NCBI RefSeq assembly: GCF_040954645.1
Contig: NC_092803.1
Span: 120,016,961 to 120,080,960, forward strand
DNA: 64,000 nucleotides
Reading direction: 5' to 3'
Origin: Diabrotica undecimpunctata
Taxonomy: Eukaryota > Arthropoda > Insecta > Coleoptera > Chrysomelidae
Within the stretch, counting starts at the first letter, position 1. Each line of letters opens with the position of its first letter. Below are positions 44,936-56,759 of this stretch, piece after piece. Both the position numbers and the translations under genes were made by a program. The notes beneath the pieces were generated by a model, which did no database searches, was not told the origin of the DNA, and saw nothing but the letters and a program-made list of their open reading frames with translations.

Positions 44936-45435
44936 GCTTCGGTTGCAGTGTAGATTTATTGTAAATGTTTATAAGCTTAAAAAGTGCTATTTATTATTGA
45001 ATTATTTTATGTACACAAATGTAATTTTTTACACTTTTTTTCCATATGTCATTAGTATACCTATTAACGAGGAAAATAAGCCCTGGATTATTGAGATCTA
45101 TTCAGTCAAATTATCTGAAACAGTCTTAGAAATTGGCTCATTTTTCAAAAAATCTTAAATTAAAGTTCGCAAAAACTATTCAACCGATCTAGCCCATTTT
45201 TTGTACAAAATTCAAACACGATAAGGTCCTCAAGTTCAGGTACATTTAAACAAATTTTCAAAAATAATAAAAAAGTTATTAACTATATTCAAAAACAGCG
45301 ATTTTGTTGTTTATTTTTATGTTTATGTTTATTTTTGTAATATTTCATACTGCACATTTCATCTGTCAAACTCGTCTATACTGTTGTGACGATAAAAGAT
45401 TTATTTTTGACTAACTTAATTGGTCTATAAGAATT
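44936..45435. other. No recognised gene
   Basis: AT-rich. Phrases like AACTATTCAACCGATC (45176-45191) resemble the interior of common insect DNA-element relics and recur loosely near 50150. Confidence 0.4.
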
Positions 45436-46195
45436 AAATGTTACGTCTTTTACGGAGTAGAATGCTGAAGTCTCACAGAAGATACCATAAAACAGTTAAA
45501 GGTATTTAGATGGAATTAACGGTAGAGCACCACACAACTACATAACTATTCTCCAGAGGCTAAGAAAAGTCAAAGATATTATTAACACTTTAATGAGCAG
45601 AAAATCGGCTTATTTCGGCCACATTATACGTAATAATAAATACCGACTTTGACAGTTGATTCCAGAAGGCAAGACTGAGGGCAAGAAAGGCCCTTGGCGC
45701 AGACGTATACCTTGTCTGGCCAATCTTAGAAAATAGACTGGTCTAACGTCAACTGATTTATTTCGAGCTGCTGTGAACAGAATCAGAACATATCAATGCT
45801 CGCGGTGAGACTTATCGACAAAAAAACAAGCAAATGGATTAGAAGCAAAACCAAAGTAAAAGACGCAGGAGAACATGCTGCCAAATTAAAATTGAGCTTC
45901 GCAGGACACAATGCCCGACTGAAGGATAAGAGATGGAACCACGAAATACAACAGTGGGGGCCATGGTTAGGAAAGAGAAGCAGAGGAAGACCACAAATGA
46001 GATTGGCTGATGCCATTAAGAAGATCGGAGGACACAACTTGAAGCAAGTGGCGCAAAATAGAAGACACTGGATTGATTTGGAGGAGGCCTATGTCCAAAG
46101 TTGGATTACTTAAGGCTGAAGAAGAAGAAGAGAAGTGAACAGGATAATATGGGTCAATGTGGTTCGTCAACAACACAAGAAGATAGGCACCTTTA
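45436..46195 (+). mobile_element. LINE family A tail, split by a second LINE
   Basis: Read with shifts: SPEAKKSQ/VKDIINTLMSRKSAYFGHI with IRNNKYRL, GPWRRRIPCLANLRK, TGLTSTDLFRAAVNRI (to ~45783), then after a 351-bp interruption VNRIIWVN and a tail KIGTFKRRR (46135-46195). Both halves fit the family A C-terminus (ISWLxNLRxW, ELFRxAxNK, IAxMIAN). Confidence 0.7.
45784..46134 (+). mobile_element. LINE family B tail inserted in the family A tail
   Basis: An open frame of ~105 codons ends at a stop near 46111: MLAVRLIDKKTSKWIRSKTK, KLSFAGHNARLKDKRWN, RGRPQMRLADAIKKIGG and LEEAYVQSW, followed by a GAAGAAGAAG tail. GTGAACAGAAT (45773-45783) and GTGAACAGGAT (46135-46145) form a probable 11-bp TSD with one mismatch. 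So the family B copy is younger than the family A copy that it splits. Confidence 0.8.
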
Positions 46196-46199
46196 AAAG

Positions 46200-46570
46200 A
46201 AGAAGATTGTACTTTGGGAGTAATACATCCAAAAATGATAACGAGTTACCATTTTCATTTTCCATGTCAAATTTGATCGATTCTTATGTATAGTCCATCA
46301 AGGATTTGTTTAATGGTTCTGATTCAAACCTTTTCTGATGAAAACTTTTAGCAATTTTAGAAGAGTATGTAGTACTGTTGCTTCCAATATCGAAGCAAAG
46401 TCTATTCAACGATTAATTTACCATAAATTGATAAAAACAATATTTTACAGGTTATATCAATCTTTTACATTGTATTTCGAGATATTTGTTGAAAAATTTC
46501 CGGAGTGGAGGTTGAAACATCAAAAATAAAAAAACATGTAATTTTAATACAATCATTATGTTTTATTCTC
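46200..46570. other. No recognised gene
   Basis: Nothing recognised before the gypsy relic. Confidence 0.4.
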
Positions 46571-46574
46571 AAAA

Positions 46575-46967
46575 AAATATAAAATATTTGCTCCAGAATG
46601 GAAAATTTTGTCTTCTCCACATAGGAAGGAAATTTTGCAAATATATCATGGTGATCCTATAGCTGCTCATTTAGGTGTCTTTAAAACCCCTTCTAGGATT
46701 TCGGAATTCTGTACGTCTTACAAGCCTAATAACTTACCTCCAGCTGGTCTTATGGGACAATATCGTAATATTAATTTTCCTTTTCAGTTTTTATCTGCTG
46801 ATTTTTGTGCTAAATTAGCTCCCAAATTTATTCCGTGTATTATACATAAAGTTTTATCTCCTTTGATCCATAATCTTACGGATCTAGATGGTAAAGACCT
46901 TGGTAATTTTCATGTGCAAGATATTAAGTTAGATGTTACTGGTTCTAGTGATGATGAGTCTCGATAA
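46575..46967 (+). pseudogene. Ty3/gypsy integrase relic with internal deletion
   Basis: The frame reads WKILSSPHRKEILQIYHGDP with AAHLGVFKT (the integrase zinc-binding region of gypsy pol), then NNLPPAGLMGQYRNINFPFQ, and then jumps to FCAKLAPKFIPCIIHKVLSP, NLTDLDGKDLGNFHVQDIKL, the C-terminal end of the polyprotein. The catalytic D,D-35-E core is deleted, yet the frame stays open to the natural-looking stop at 46965-46967. This leaves a 119-codon relic. LTRs were not identified. Confidence 0.75.
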
Positions 46968-47599
46968 TGTTGTATAATATGGTAAAGAATTATCTTTTAT
47001 TATTTTATCTCTTTATATTTTCATATTTGTCTAGTTATGATAACTTTTGTTATCATATGTTGAATTTGTCTTCAGAATAACATAAACGTGATTTTTTTCC
47101 GAATTCGCATCATCTGTGTTGCGGGCCACGTTATTGACTATAATAATCATAGTATTTACACAAAATACAAAGTAATGAAAATCTACGTTGCGGATATTTC
47201 GCAAAAACAAGATCAACAAAAACGAAACAGCTATCTATCTATGGGTTCACGTGTTGAATTGCATATTTCCTGTACAGTAGAAAGAAAACGCTAGTCATGA
47301 ACGCAATCAAACAATTGCACACAAATCAAAGAGACAACGCAGACATTAAACGAGTCGGGTCATGGATCTAATCAACTTCAATTCCAATGTCAATTTCAAT
47401 TAAAGCTTGTTTTAGAATTAAACTGTTAGTTAAAAACATCGATCAGTATGCTTAGAATACTTTTATTGTCTAATTTGGCTACAAAGAAGCTGTTGGTTTT
47501 AAAATAGTAGATAGTAGAAGAAACAGACATACTTGAACAGAGAATGTTTTCCTTATAATCCTTATAAAAAATCCACATCAGTATTCTTCAATTTTATTT
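46968..47599. other. No recognised gene
   Basis: Could hold the 3' LTR of the gypsy relic; GATAACTTTTGTTATC (about 47038) is a short palindrome. No LTR pair was found. Confidence 0.35.
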
Positions 47600-47880
47600 A
47601 AAGTAAGTATAGTAGGTAATGAAAATGTTAACCAATTAGCCAAAGATAGAATCATAAATGGTGAGACCTATTTTATTTTGTCGAGAGATAATATAATAAA
47701 CAATATTAGAGTTATAAATATGATATGGGATTGCGCAATGGGAGCACATCAGATTCACAATCGTGGGTCTATAATAGACTACTTAAATTATGCCTTACAG
47801 AAAGAACATCAGTATTTTCCAATAAGTATTGAATATAAACTAAACTTACATCAAATGAACACGAGGTCCTATTTTCGATA
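47600..47880 (+). pseudogene. LINE RNase H-like relic
   Basis: The frame gives IVGNENVNQLAKDRIINGET followed by a region ending NTRSYFR. GNExADxLAK is the last conserved block of the RNase H domain found in I- and Jockey-type LINEs. The catalytic upstream part was not found. Confidence 0.45.
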
Positions 47881-48825
47881 AAGAGGTACAAGGATCCATT
47901 CTGTTCTCTGAACATCGTATTTTGATTTCTGTAATTTTAACATTTTTTTCAATTTTTTCCTACCTTTTGCACTTCGCATCTACGGTCTAATAAGGCTATA
48001 ATTTGTTTTATTATCTACTTTTGAAAAACTTTTACCTGTTATTCCCCTCTTGTTATAAAATTGGTGCTTTATTGGCATATAAATACAATTTTTTTACCTT
48101 AAGACAGCTCGTGATTCTAGATTACCTATTTAATTCTCGTACAAATGATTCTTCAAAATTATTCGAAAATTTATTTTTATTTTACATTAATAATAAGTAG
48201 CAAAAACACAAATACGCTTTAGCTTTTCTTAATAAATCCTTCATTTTATGCTTGCAAAACTTTTGCCAAATTCTTTTGTAGGTAGAACGATGTTCCGATT
48301 CCTAAACTTTAATTTGCAAAAGAATAAAAACTGCACTGCTAATTACACAGTCATTTGGTATAGTTAGAGTAACTGCGCGTTCAAACGGTACAGATTTGAA
48401 TTTTTGGTTGAATGAGAAAAATCTCGATTTACTCAGTGGCACATTGTATCTAGGTATCTCCACACGATTCGAGTTTTATCGAATAATTCGAGTATCAAAA
48501 CAAACGTGGGCACATTGTACAAAGAGAATTCCTTAATTAGTTGTTTACTGTCTGTAAAGTAGTGTAGAAGGTACAACATGGAAGAGGGATGTGGAAATTT
48601 TGATATATTGAAGTTTATATAGCAGTACATTTTCCCAGATGTACCCAATACCTTCTGTATCGTTGATTAACATCTAACAAAACGTATTAACATCTATTCT
48701 TCTCTGTTACTACAAACTAACCAGAGCTCTGAGCTAAAGACATTTGGTTCCATATCATTTCGTTTCGATTAAATTATCGTACCGTGTAAATAAATACAGT
48801 TGAATATAGGAAGAGCTAACCTCCT
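47881..48825. other. No recognised gene
   Basis: AT-rich; the plus frame 48003-48200 is unrecognised. Confidence 0.4.
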
Positions 48826-48829
48826 AACA

Positions 48830-49562
48830 AACAAATCAATAAGATTGCCGCCTATGCCGATGAAATCCGCATTATGTATCGCAGAACGGAAGAGGCGGCA
48901 GAAATATATTCACAATTAAAAACGGGCAAAAGATACACAGGGTCACCGGACTAGAAATAAATATTCAAAACACAAAAAAGGTAACACAAGCAAGAGCTAG
49001 AGGAAACAGACGCACAGTTGAATTAGAGGACGATATTGAAATTGTAGAAAGTTTCACATATTTGGTAGTTGTATTAAGCACGGATGGAAAGAAGAACCAG
49101 AAATTCAAAGAATAGTAAAGGAAACAAAGCTTATTTTTCGCTCGCCCATAAATACACACTGGAGGTCGAAAATCAGGGTCTACAAAACTATTATCAGAAC
49201 AATGGACGCGAGACACGGGTGATGACAGAAAACACAAAGAGAAAGCTGGAAGTATTTGAAAGAAAAGTCCTAAGGAAGATATGTCCAAAGATACAAGGAT
49301 CTCTGAATTCGTTAAACTTCAGATACTTTGATGAGCTCGAATGGAGACCGAACGATTGCCGAAAAGAGCACTAGGAAGTAAAAGGCAGGGCACAAGACCA
49401 AATGGAAGGCCACGGAAAAGGCTGGAGGATAAAGTGGCAGCGGACCCGCAAAATTTGCTAGAATTGGCCTAAAATGTGTAAGAACCTGGAGAAGATCAGC
49501 GCGGGACCGGCAAGGTTGGAGGCATAGTTTGGAAAAGGCCAAAGCTCGATTTGGGCTGTAGC
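48830..49562 (+). pseudogene. LINE family D-like C-terminal relic
   Basis: Read across many shifts: INKIAAYADEIRIMYRRTEE (a decayed YADD box region), FHIFGSCIK, PEIQRIVKETKLIFRSPINT, KIRVYKTIIRT, FERKVLRKI and at the end TWRRSARDRQGWRHSLEKAK then ARFGL and a stop at 49558-49560. The order fits the RT palm to C-terminus of a non-LTR element. It runs directly into a GA-rich tract that could be its tail. Confidence 0.7.
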
Positions 49563-49565
49563 CTG

Positions 49566-49675
49566 TAGAGAGAGAAAGAGAAAGAGAGAGAGAGAGAGAA
49601 AAAGAAAGAGAGAGAGAGAGAAAAAAAGAAAGAGAGAGAGAAAGAAAATTAGAGACAGAGAGAGAGAGAGAGATA
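49566..49675. repeat. (GA)n / GAAA-rich microsatellite
   Basis: About 110 bp of almost pure purine (GAGAGA, GAAAGA units) at the 3' end of the LINE relic. Confidence 0.95.
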
Positions 49676-50750
49676 TATCCTGATTTAAATTTAAATATTT
49701 AAAATATCGTTTTGACTAAATTCGATTCGTTTCAATATAAAGTTTAGATTTTCATTCAAAATTTGTGCAAATTTTACTTCTTAATGTTTAAAAACAAATG
49801 AGATATGAGTTTTTTAAAAATAGTCCCTAATTTCGTTCCTATTTGTCATAGGTTTTTTTAAATGTGAGTTTTTTTACCAGCTATCCAATGGTTGTACGTA
49901 CAAGTCTGTAGCTTTAAAAATGTAGAAGTTATTACAATTATTGCTTATAATTAAAAAACATACCCCTTTTTCAACCGTTTATTGTATAAATAATTTCGAT
50001 GAAAACGCAATATGCATTTAACTTCTGAGATAGTTTAAGTCTTAAAGAATCCTATGAAATTTGCTAAAAGTGTCTAGCATCATTAATAGAGCACGTTCAA
50101 TAGTTTAAATATTTAGCATCAGGGATAAATAAAATAAATATCTTATAAACTATTTGACCGATCGGGGGAAATTTCGCACAAATTTAAAAGACGGTAATTC
50201 CTCGATGGTCAAATGTAGTAATAACATTTTATTTTATTAATAAACAAATTAATAAAATTTATAAATTAGTGCAAAAAAACAAAAAAAATTTTTTTTGCAA
50301 ATATCTTCGTAAATTATTTATCAATTTTAATTGAAAAAACGGGAAAATAAAGATATATTTGATATAAAAAAATGATATAAATATTGTTTATGTAAAATAT
50401 AAGGGAAAAAGATTATAGACAAAAAAGCAAATTGTGATCATAAATTATTTAAAAAACAAACGCAAGGTAAAAATACGAGTACTTTTTCATCTATTCGTCA
50501 TCTAGTAACCCCCACCTATGTATTAAAAGCTTCAGATATCTGCGAAAAATTTTGCCGTGAAATCGATGAAAGACGTGAAACTCTCACTTCAGAGTACCCA
50601 GTGCAAATTAATGTTAGGGTTAGTATAACTGGCAGTCACGTGATAGGGGCTATATTCTTCGATGATAACTTTACTGGGGGAGGATATAACCAGAAGAAAG
50701 TTAGATCCAGATTTTCTTGAGCAGATATCGAAGCAGCAAGCCATTCATAT
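49676..50750. other. No recognised gene
   Basis: AT-rich; AACTATTTGACCGATCGG near 50147 recalls the phrase at 45176. No gene. Confidence 0.4.
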
Positions 50751-50754
50751 AATT

Positions 50755-50960
50755 TTACCATATTTGGACATACGCATCCCATCGTCTCCTCCACTGGTCT
50801 ATATTCAATGCTGTTCTTATCCATTTTATTCCTTGTTTCTTCAAATCGTCTCTCCATCCTATCTGATGCCTTTCTCTGTTTCTCTTACACGGCCATGGTC
50901 GAAAATAGATTGTCCACTTATTCCATTTATCGTCGTTTTTCATTTAGTTTTAAACCTGAT
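50755..50960 (-). pseudogene. LINE family B tail relic
   Basis: The 62-codon minus frame contains KRNRERHQIGWRDDLKKQGI and DQWRRRWDAYVQIW. It aligns with the family B end (GRPQMRWxDDIKRxAG, ...RWxxLGEAYVQxW). Shorter and more diverged than the other copies. Confidence 0.65.
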
Positions 50961-52145
50961 CTGTTACATCACAAACTTTGTCCCAAAATAATGAATATTA
51001 CAATTCTTTAAATTCTTAATTTCCAATGCAAAATTTACACGATAAACACGCTAAGGCACTACCAAAGCTGTAAAAATCCTGAATTCCCTTACCTCAGGCC
51101 TAGAGCAGAACATAGAGCTAATTTCATAGTAATAAATGAAAGATTTTTACATCTAAACAAGCAAAATCTGAAGTACGTGCTATGACTAGCATAACAAAAC
51201 TAAACCAGGAAACGCAATAATTATAATCGAAAGACATGAATTTCTCAGCAATTGTGTGAAAATTAAAGACATTTAAGCCAATTCGCATACCTTGCACACA
51301 ATAGAGAAAGTTATTGTTTTTATTAAGTAACAGTTAACTTCGCAGACGGAATATTAACTATAAGTAAGGAGATCTTTCGTTCGTTTTACAAATTGTACCT
51401 TATTAAGCAATAAATACCATAGATATGACTAATTCTTGATAAATTGAAAAGAAACTACTTCGAGAAACAGGATTTAACTATATAGGAAGACAACGCAAAA
51501 CAATAATAATGGCTAAGGAAATATCTGTAATTGAGATGCGTAATAGCATGACAATCTCAACAGTAGGAATCTAAATTTATATAATTAAATTTATTAGCTA
51601 GATTCTCTTGATGCCTGGTTAAAATACTAGAGAGTATATTTATGTAATCATTAGTTTTTATAAGTGTAAACGACTTATAACAACGAATAAAATATTAAAA
51701 ATACGCAATACTTATGATATTTATGTAAGCTCACAGTATCATTTTTGTTAGGTTAAGTCACCATCTTCCAAAAAAGTATTCAAAAATTTTTACAATAGAA
51801 TGTCCCAAAGTTTGATTTGAAGCGCAACGGAATGTCGCACTTACTGCGATGAGAGTATTTTAGTTGGTTCATAGTTTGACTCACTCTCCAGCCATACATT
51901 TTCCAAACGCACCAATATATCCAAAGTGGATTTGCAGCTTTGAATTAGAATTCGCGAGTAGGTCGAGTCGGTCGTAGACTGTGTAGTGCAGTATAAATAG
52001 GATTATACTCCTTGGTGACGCTCATCACATTAAGATAACAGGATCATAGCGACAATGCGCTGTCGTGAGTTTGATTTCGGTTAGGAAACCATATTGGAGT
52101 TCTATTACCCAGGACTCCCACATGAAGAGCATTTGGCTGATAGTT
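50961..52145. other. No recognised gene
   Basis: No motif or repeat end recognised. Confidence 0.4.
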
Positions 52146-52285
52146 GTGCCCCTATCGCCCATCAGAGTGCTATAGGGGTGAAAGGGATGGTCTGGAGCAT
52201 TGGAGCGCAGTGGAGTGACTCCTGTTTTTACTCCAGTTAATACACCTCGTTCCAATGAATTGTTACACCCGAACGTAATTCTTAG
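52146..52285 (+). repeat. Dispersed repeat, copy 2
   Basis: Second copy of the ~140-bp sequence at 20880-21020, same orientation. Here it is extended on the left by about 100 bp of G+C-richer sequence that has no match at copy 1. Family not identified. Confidence 0.65.
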
Positions 52286-52765
52286 GGGTGAACATATCTC
52301 ACAGGCTGGGTTTAATTAAATTGTTTGCTTGTAACGCTCATTTAATGATCCCTACCGTAAGGAGATAGACGCTAGAAAACCGGAACATGCATATCGACGG
52401 CGGAAAAGCAGGAACTCGTAAGTGGCAAGATGATGATTTTACAGGAGACCAAAAAAACCGTATCATTTTTTATTTAGGGCGCATCTTATTATGTTTTTTA
52501 TGAAATAGGATTACCATTGGTGAGCAAAATAAAACCAGCAAATATTTTTTAGAGTAATTTTAAATTTAAGTAAAATGACACTAGTTACGAGGTAATGTTT
52601 TATCTAAGAGTTTACTTACGAGGTAATGCTCACATTTAAAATAAGAGAAACAACTTGATGTCTTTGAATCATTTATTAGAATAATAATAATAACAAATCG
52701 TTGCCTTAATTGAAAAGTATCAAATAAATTCTGGAAGAAGTTGTATTTTTTCATCAAACTAGGTT
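52286..52765. other. No recognised gene
   Basis: TACGAGGTAATG occurs twice (about 52588 and 52619), otherwise nothing recognised. TIRs for the following gene were not found. Confidence 0.4.
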
Positions 52766-52769
52766 CAAG

Positions 52770-53899
52770 AGTTACTATTTTTCTTTGTTATTATAAGGTA
52801 ATGAATCATAAAAATACCAACAGTCGCGTGGAAGACATTTTTTTGTCGCCTGAAGGTGGTCAAATTTAGTTTTCGTTATTGGATTTCTGGAATTGTATAG
52901 AGGAGGAAATATCACAGATTTAAAGTCAACTTTATCAGGCTGGATTGGTATTTCCTGAAACTCTTCACAAAGGTCCACTTTGTATGAAATTTTACCATAT
53001 TTATACTGAATCGCACGAATATCCGTAACTAGGTAATCTGAATTACTTGTTCTTGAAGGTCTTATAGACTTTCGTATGACCCTTTTCAAGCAATTTTAGA
53101 ACAATTAATACCTTATATTTGTCAGCTAGGTAGAGTAGGGTATTAGAAAGTATTGAATTTCTATTTTGGCAGTAGAGCCGTCCGAATATATAATTATAGG
53201 TAATTTATCTTTGTTCAAAAATTCTCCCTCTAGGTATTCTACCAAAAAAGAGGCATAGGTTGAAGCTTGGCCTTCAGCTTCTGTCTCATTAAACCAATAG
53301 CAAACAACTTTTTTTGTTACCAAGTTATACAATGTAACGTTATGACAACACAATTTAGTGTTATAATAAAGTGCGCTTGCAGTTATTTGTGGCGACAACT
53401 TCACTGCTTGAACATCCATAGTTATTAAATGGCATTCTCCTTTTAATGCTTTTTCCTTGTCTTGTTCTTTTTCAGATCTTGCCAAATTTTTCTTTGAAAT
53501 ATGTTTTTCGTAATTTTCTTGTTCGAAATTGCCATTTTTATACATAAAACAAATATCGCATTGATCTTTGCGAGGCTGAAACAAAGAAATTTTCATCTGG
53601 TTTGCCACGTTCTTGAATAGCTTTAGAGAAAGTACTTTATGATTTTCCCCTTTGCACTGTTTCTCGTAAATCTTGTACACATCAACCCATGACTGAAATA
53701 TTTGTTACAGATACAATCTATCTGTAGTTTTCCAACAATAGTGGAATGGAAGTTTATTCAGCTCAGTTAAAAATAATTTTAAAAAACTTCTGTCCTTCTT
53801 AAAAATATCGTTGCGTTTTGGCTCGAGGCGACTTCTAAGTCTGTACTGGAACTCATAACTTCTTCTGCCTTCATAGCCCAAGATCAACCATTCTCGCAA
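52770..53899 (-). pseudogene. Transposase-like gene, unassigned insect family
   Basis: Three minus frames (53899-53705, 53680-53126, 53089-52775) join into one protein of about 360 residues. Visible blocks: WVDVYKIYEKQCKGE (shared over the first break), RKDQCDICFMYKNG with a CxxC pair, HISKKNLARSEKEQDKE, ITMDVQAVKLSP, SALYYNTKLCCHNVTLYNL, VVCYWFNETEAEGQ and IIIYSDGSTA. From memory these match a large family of insect proteins with MDMQAV...ALYY...YSDxCxGQN blocks, probably DDE transposases. The two Asp in TMDVQA and YSDG are candidate catalytic residues. At least two stops or shifts. The superfamily (Sola-like?) is uncertain. Confidence 0.6.
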
Positions 53900-55125
53900 T
53901 GAAAATACTTTTCTAAATTAAGTTGATAATACATACTTTGTACATACAACCTTCGTTATATTGATGTTGTACCAAGCAATTTTCAAATGAACACAGTAGA
54001 TTTGCAGAGCAATACCATTCTCAAAACGAAATTTAAGCTAAGCGCTTAGTATACTTTCAAAAAATTTTGGTTTATAACTTCAAGGAATTAAAAAAGTTTG
54101 CTCGGTAGATGATTACAATGTTTGATGGTAAATATTTGTGTGAGAAGACTTTTTTAGTCCATCACTATCGAAAAAACAAGCATTGTTCTCGATTAACCGA
54201 TAAACAATACTACGCACTTCTACGTCTAAAACGGAAGCAGACATTAAAAAAGTTTCAAGTTAAGCACAACCTCAAAAATCGCATTAATGTGATCCGCACC
54301 AATATCCTCATAACACGATTGTGTGGCCCTTATAAAAGAAAAGGTTAAAGAATCATGATATAAACGATATTATTTATTTTGTTTTTGTCGTAGTTATGCG
54401 TATTTCCCTAAATTTAGCCTTGGGTCTTTTATAATTGTTTTAGATAAGGTCTTTACACCATGGCGTTTGGACATTATGACCTTTAACTACTAAAAAGTTG
54501 ACGTTTTCTTAGACGGACATTTTGGACAATCGTACCACATCATTAGAGAGCAAAAATAATTAAGGAGGGTAAAATATTGTACTTGTGGCTCACCACCAAA
54601 CAATTAAAAAGTTACGGCCTAGAAACGGGAGAATGAAACAAGGAAACGGGAAATGGTCTAATATGTAGTATTTATTATAAAATATCCTAAATTAAGACTA
54701 TTTTAAGATGTTTGATAACAATGAATCATGTTTTTAAATAACTACAGAATAATATTTATTTGTAAATAGGTCAAAACCCACAATTAATAAATATTTAAAA
54801 AATACTCTGTCCTGATTCACTCAATACACACACCTTGTTATTTTTATCTATCATATCCTCTTTAAGCAAAAACGTAGCATAAAAATTCAATGTCATCACA
54901 AATTATGAAACGGTAATATTATACAATTAAACTTAAAAAATTAAATAAATTATGATAATGATCAAGCAAAGTAAGTAGATTTCTAACACATAAGTAACTT
55001 TTTAATGAAATTACTGATCTTTAAAAGGATAATGTAGTCGACCGACATTTGATGCAAGTTCTTTTAAAAACAAAACAATAAAAACTACTGTTTTTACTCC
55101 TGTTTCAGTGCCAATGCCGCTTTCT
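53900..55125. other. No recognised gene
   Basis: A 79-codon plus frame (54109-54348) is rich in Lys, Arg and His, shows no known motif and no neighbour that explains it. The remainder is AT-rich. Confidence 0.4.
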
Positions 55126-55129
55126 TCAA

Positions 55130-55640
55130 TAGGTATACTAAGTGGCCTGATAAGTAATCTTCTTTGAAATGAAAATATGTTTTTCCAGAAAATTCTTTTA
55201 TTTTATTCGATAGTCTCCTTTTAGTTCAATACGGTTGCAGCGATTTTCCAACGTTTTATGCCGTTCGAATACTACGATTCTGGAAGATCTGCAAAACGGG
55301 CGTTTCTATCGTCAATTATTTCTTCGTTAGAGCTGAATTCGTTATTTATCTCTTCAAATTTAGGAACACGTATTAATCGGATTGGGCCGAATCAGGAGAA
55401 TAAGCCGGATGAGAAAGCAATTCTAAACCAAACTCATGAATTTGGCCAATGTCATAACGCTTAGCACGCCGATGCTTGGAAATCGACACATTTTTCTTCT
55501 GCATTTGGAGCCGTTTCTGCTTCAATTTGTCTAATAATGCACTAATATTGGATATGAAGCCATTGTTGCCATCTTTGGAAAACTTTTTCCGACTTCAGTT
55601 AACTGCCGTACGTTAATTCTGTTCGCTGGTGTGTAGTGTG
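55130..55640 (-). pseudogene. mariner-type transposase relic (SETMAR-like)
   Basis: Minus-strand blocks: LLDKLKQKRLQMQKKNV, then IGQIHEFGLELLSHPAYSPD with SAQSD, FLNLKR, and in a shifted frame SNEEIIDDRNARFADLPES. This matches the LRxxIxxKRP, HELGFELLPHPPYSPDLAPSD and SNEEVIxAVxAYFADLPES blocks of mariner transposases. The third Asp is present. The catalytic D in the HQDNA block is not readable. Many lesions. Confidence 0.75.
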
Positions 55641-56154
55641 ACATTTTGTCACACACGTAAACTTTATGCAGCTGTCAAAAATATATGTACTAAAATTTGA
55701 CATACATGCCTAAAAAAGGTTAGACTTTCTAGAACTACGACTCTAACAACTATATAATAAGACAAATTGTTTTTCTGTAATATTTCTGTTAATTTGTAAA
55801 TTTCTTATTTTGTAATTTCGTATTGTAATTAATAAATAATCACAGAAGGTAAAAAATATATTTCTCCGTCGACCGTCCATTTATGATCAATTTTAACACC
55901 CTCAAAATCATTGATTAATGACCCCTATTAATGAATGATTTTCTATTAATGAACGATTTCATTATAGGCAACACAACATACATTGCTTGCATAAATTAAT
56001 AAAACGCTCTATGATTGGCAGTGACCTGTGATGTAGGCAACCAAACATATACCTATTTATATTCCCAATAAAAAAATTAAAATGAAGTAGCCGCTGTTAG
56101 TACTATCTGTCATTGTATGTCATTATTTACGTTATTGTTTAAAATTCTGTGTAT
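55641..56154. other. No recognised gene
   Basis: The stretch 55900-56050 has several ATTAATGA repeats and could be the 5' part of the following putative element. Confidence 0.35.
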
Positions 56155-56346
56155 TTGAAAAATCAAAAGATAGATATTGACGAAGAGTTTAATTTAACTC
56201 CACCAGAAGTGACAGAAACTGCAAATGAAATATCTTTAAGTAAAGTGTATATTAATTCATTAAAGTTAATGAAAGCTGAAAAATTTTTGTTTATCGTTAA
56301 GATATCATTATTTCTGAAAAGTACGGTCAACGGAAAAGTTTTGTAA
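56155..56346 (+). pseudogene. Possible Crypton-type recombinase fragment
   Basis: The frame starting near 56149 reads KNQKIDIDEEFNLTPPEVTE then TANEISL. It resembles, from memory, the N-terminus of tyrosine-recombinase (Crypton-like) proteins of insects (DEDFxxPPEVxEAAxxxxxxLLPxKSKxxY). No catalytic R...HxxR...Y region is present. Downstream lies a GC-rich hairpin. Weak call. Confidence 0.3.
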
Positions 56347-56387
56347 CGAACTTGTGAATTAAAATGGCGATTAACAATCTTGAACAT

Positions 56388-56416
56388 TAACGCGCTCGCT
56401 TCGCTCACGCGTTAAA
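56388..56416. other. GC-rich hairpin with CGCTCGCTTCGCTCACGCG
   Basis: TTAACGCG and CGCGTTAA pair around CTCGCTTCGCTCA (about 56388-56416). It stands out in AT-rich DNA and may be an element end or a structured RNA element. Confidence 0.75.
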
Positions 56417-56755
56417 ATATCTCAATTGTTAATCACCCTTATTAATACACTTGTTGGTTAAATAACTATTATACAACCCACAAAACCTATTATAGTCTTA
56501 AGGAACATCAAAATATATAAAAATTAGTGACAACTAAATAATGGGATAGTATCTAACTGCTGAAAACCGAACAAGATAAGACAAGTAGGCTGCGAAAACA
56601 ATACAACCAGACACTCCAACAAACTATATTCTACAGTTAATGTCTTGTCTAATTAAGTGAATTGCTGTATTATTTCAATAAAATGGTTGCTTAGTATCTA
56701 TCTCTACAAATTCAAATATTTCTTTAGTTGGTGATTAAAAATTATTACCGAAATA
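56417..56755. other. No recognised gene
   Basis: Spacer without recognised features. Confidence 0.4.
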
Positions 56756-56759
56756 AACA

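Noticed and set aside
46326..46370. CTGATGA at ~46335 as another hammerhead core
   Set aside because: No GAAA at the right distance and no pairing for helices I or II.
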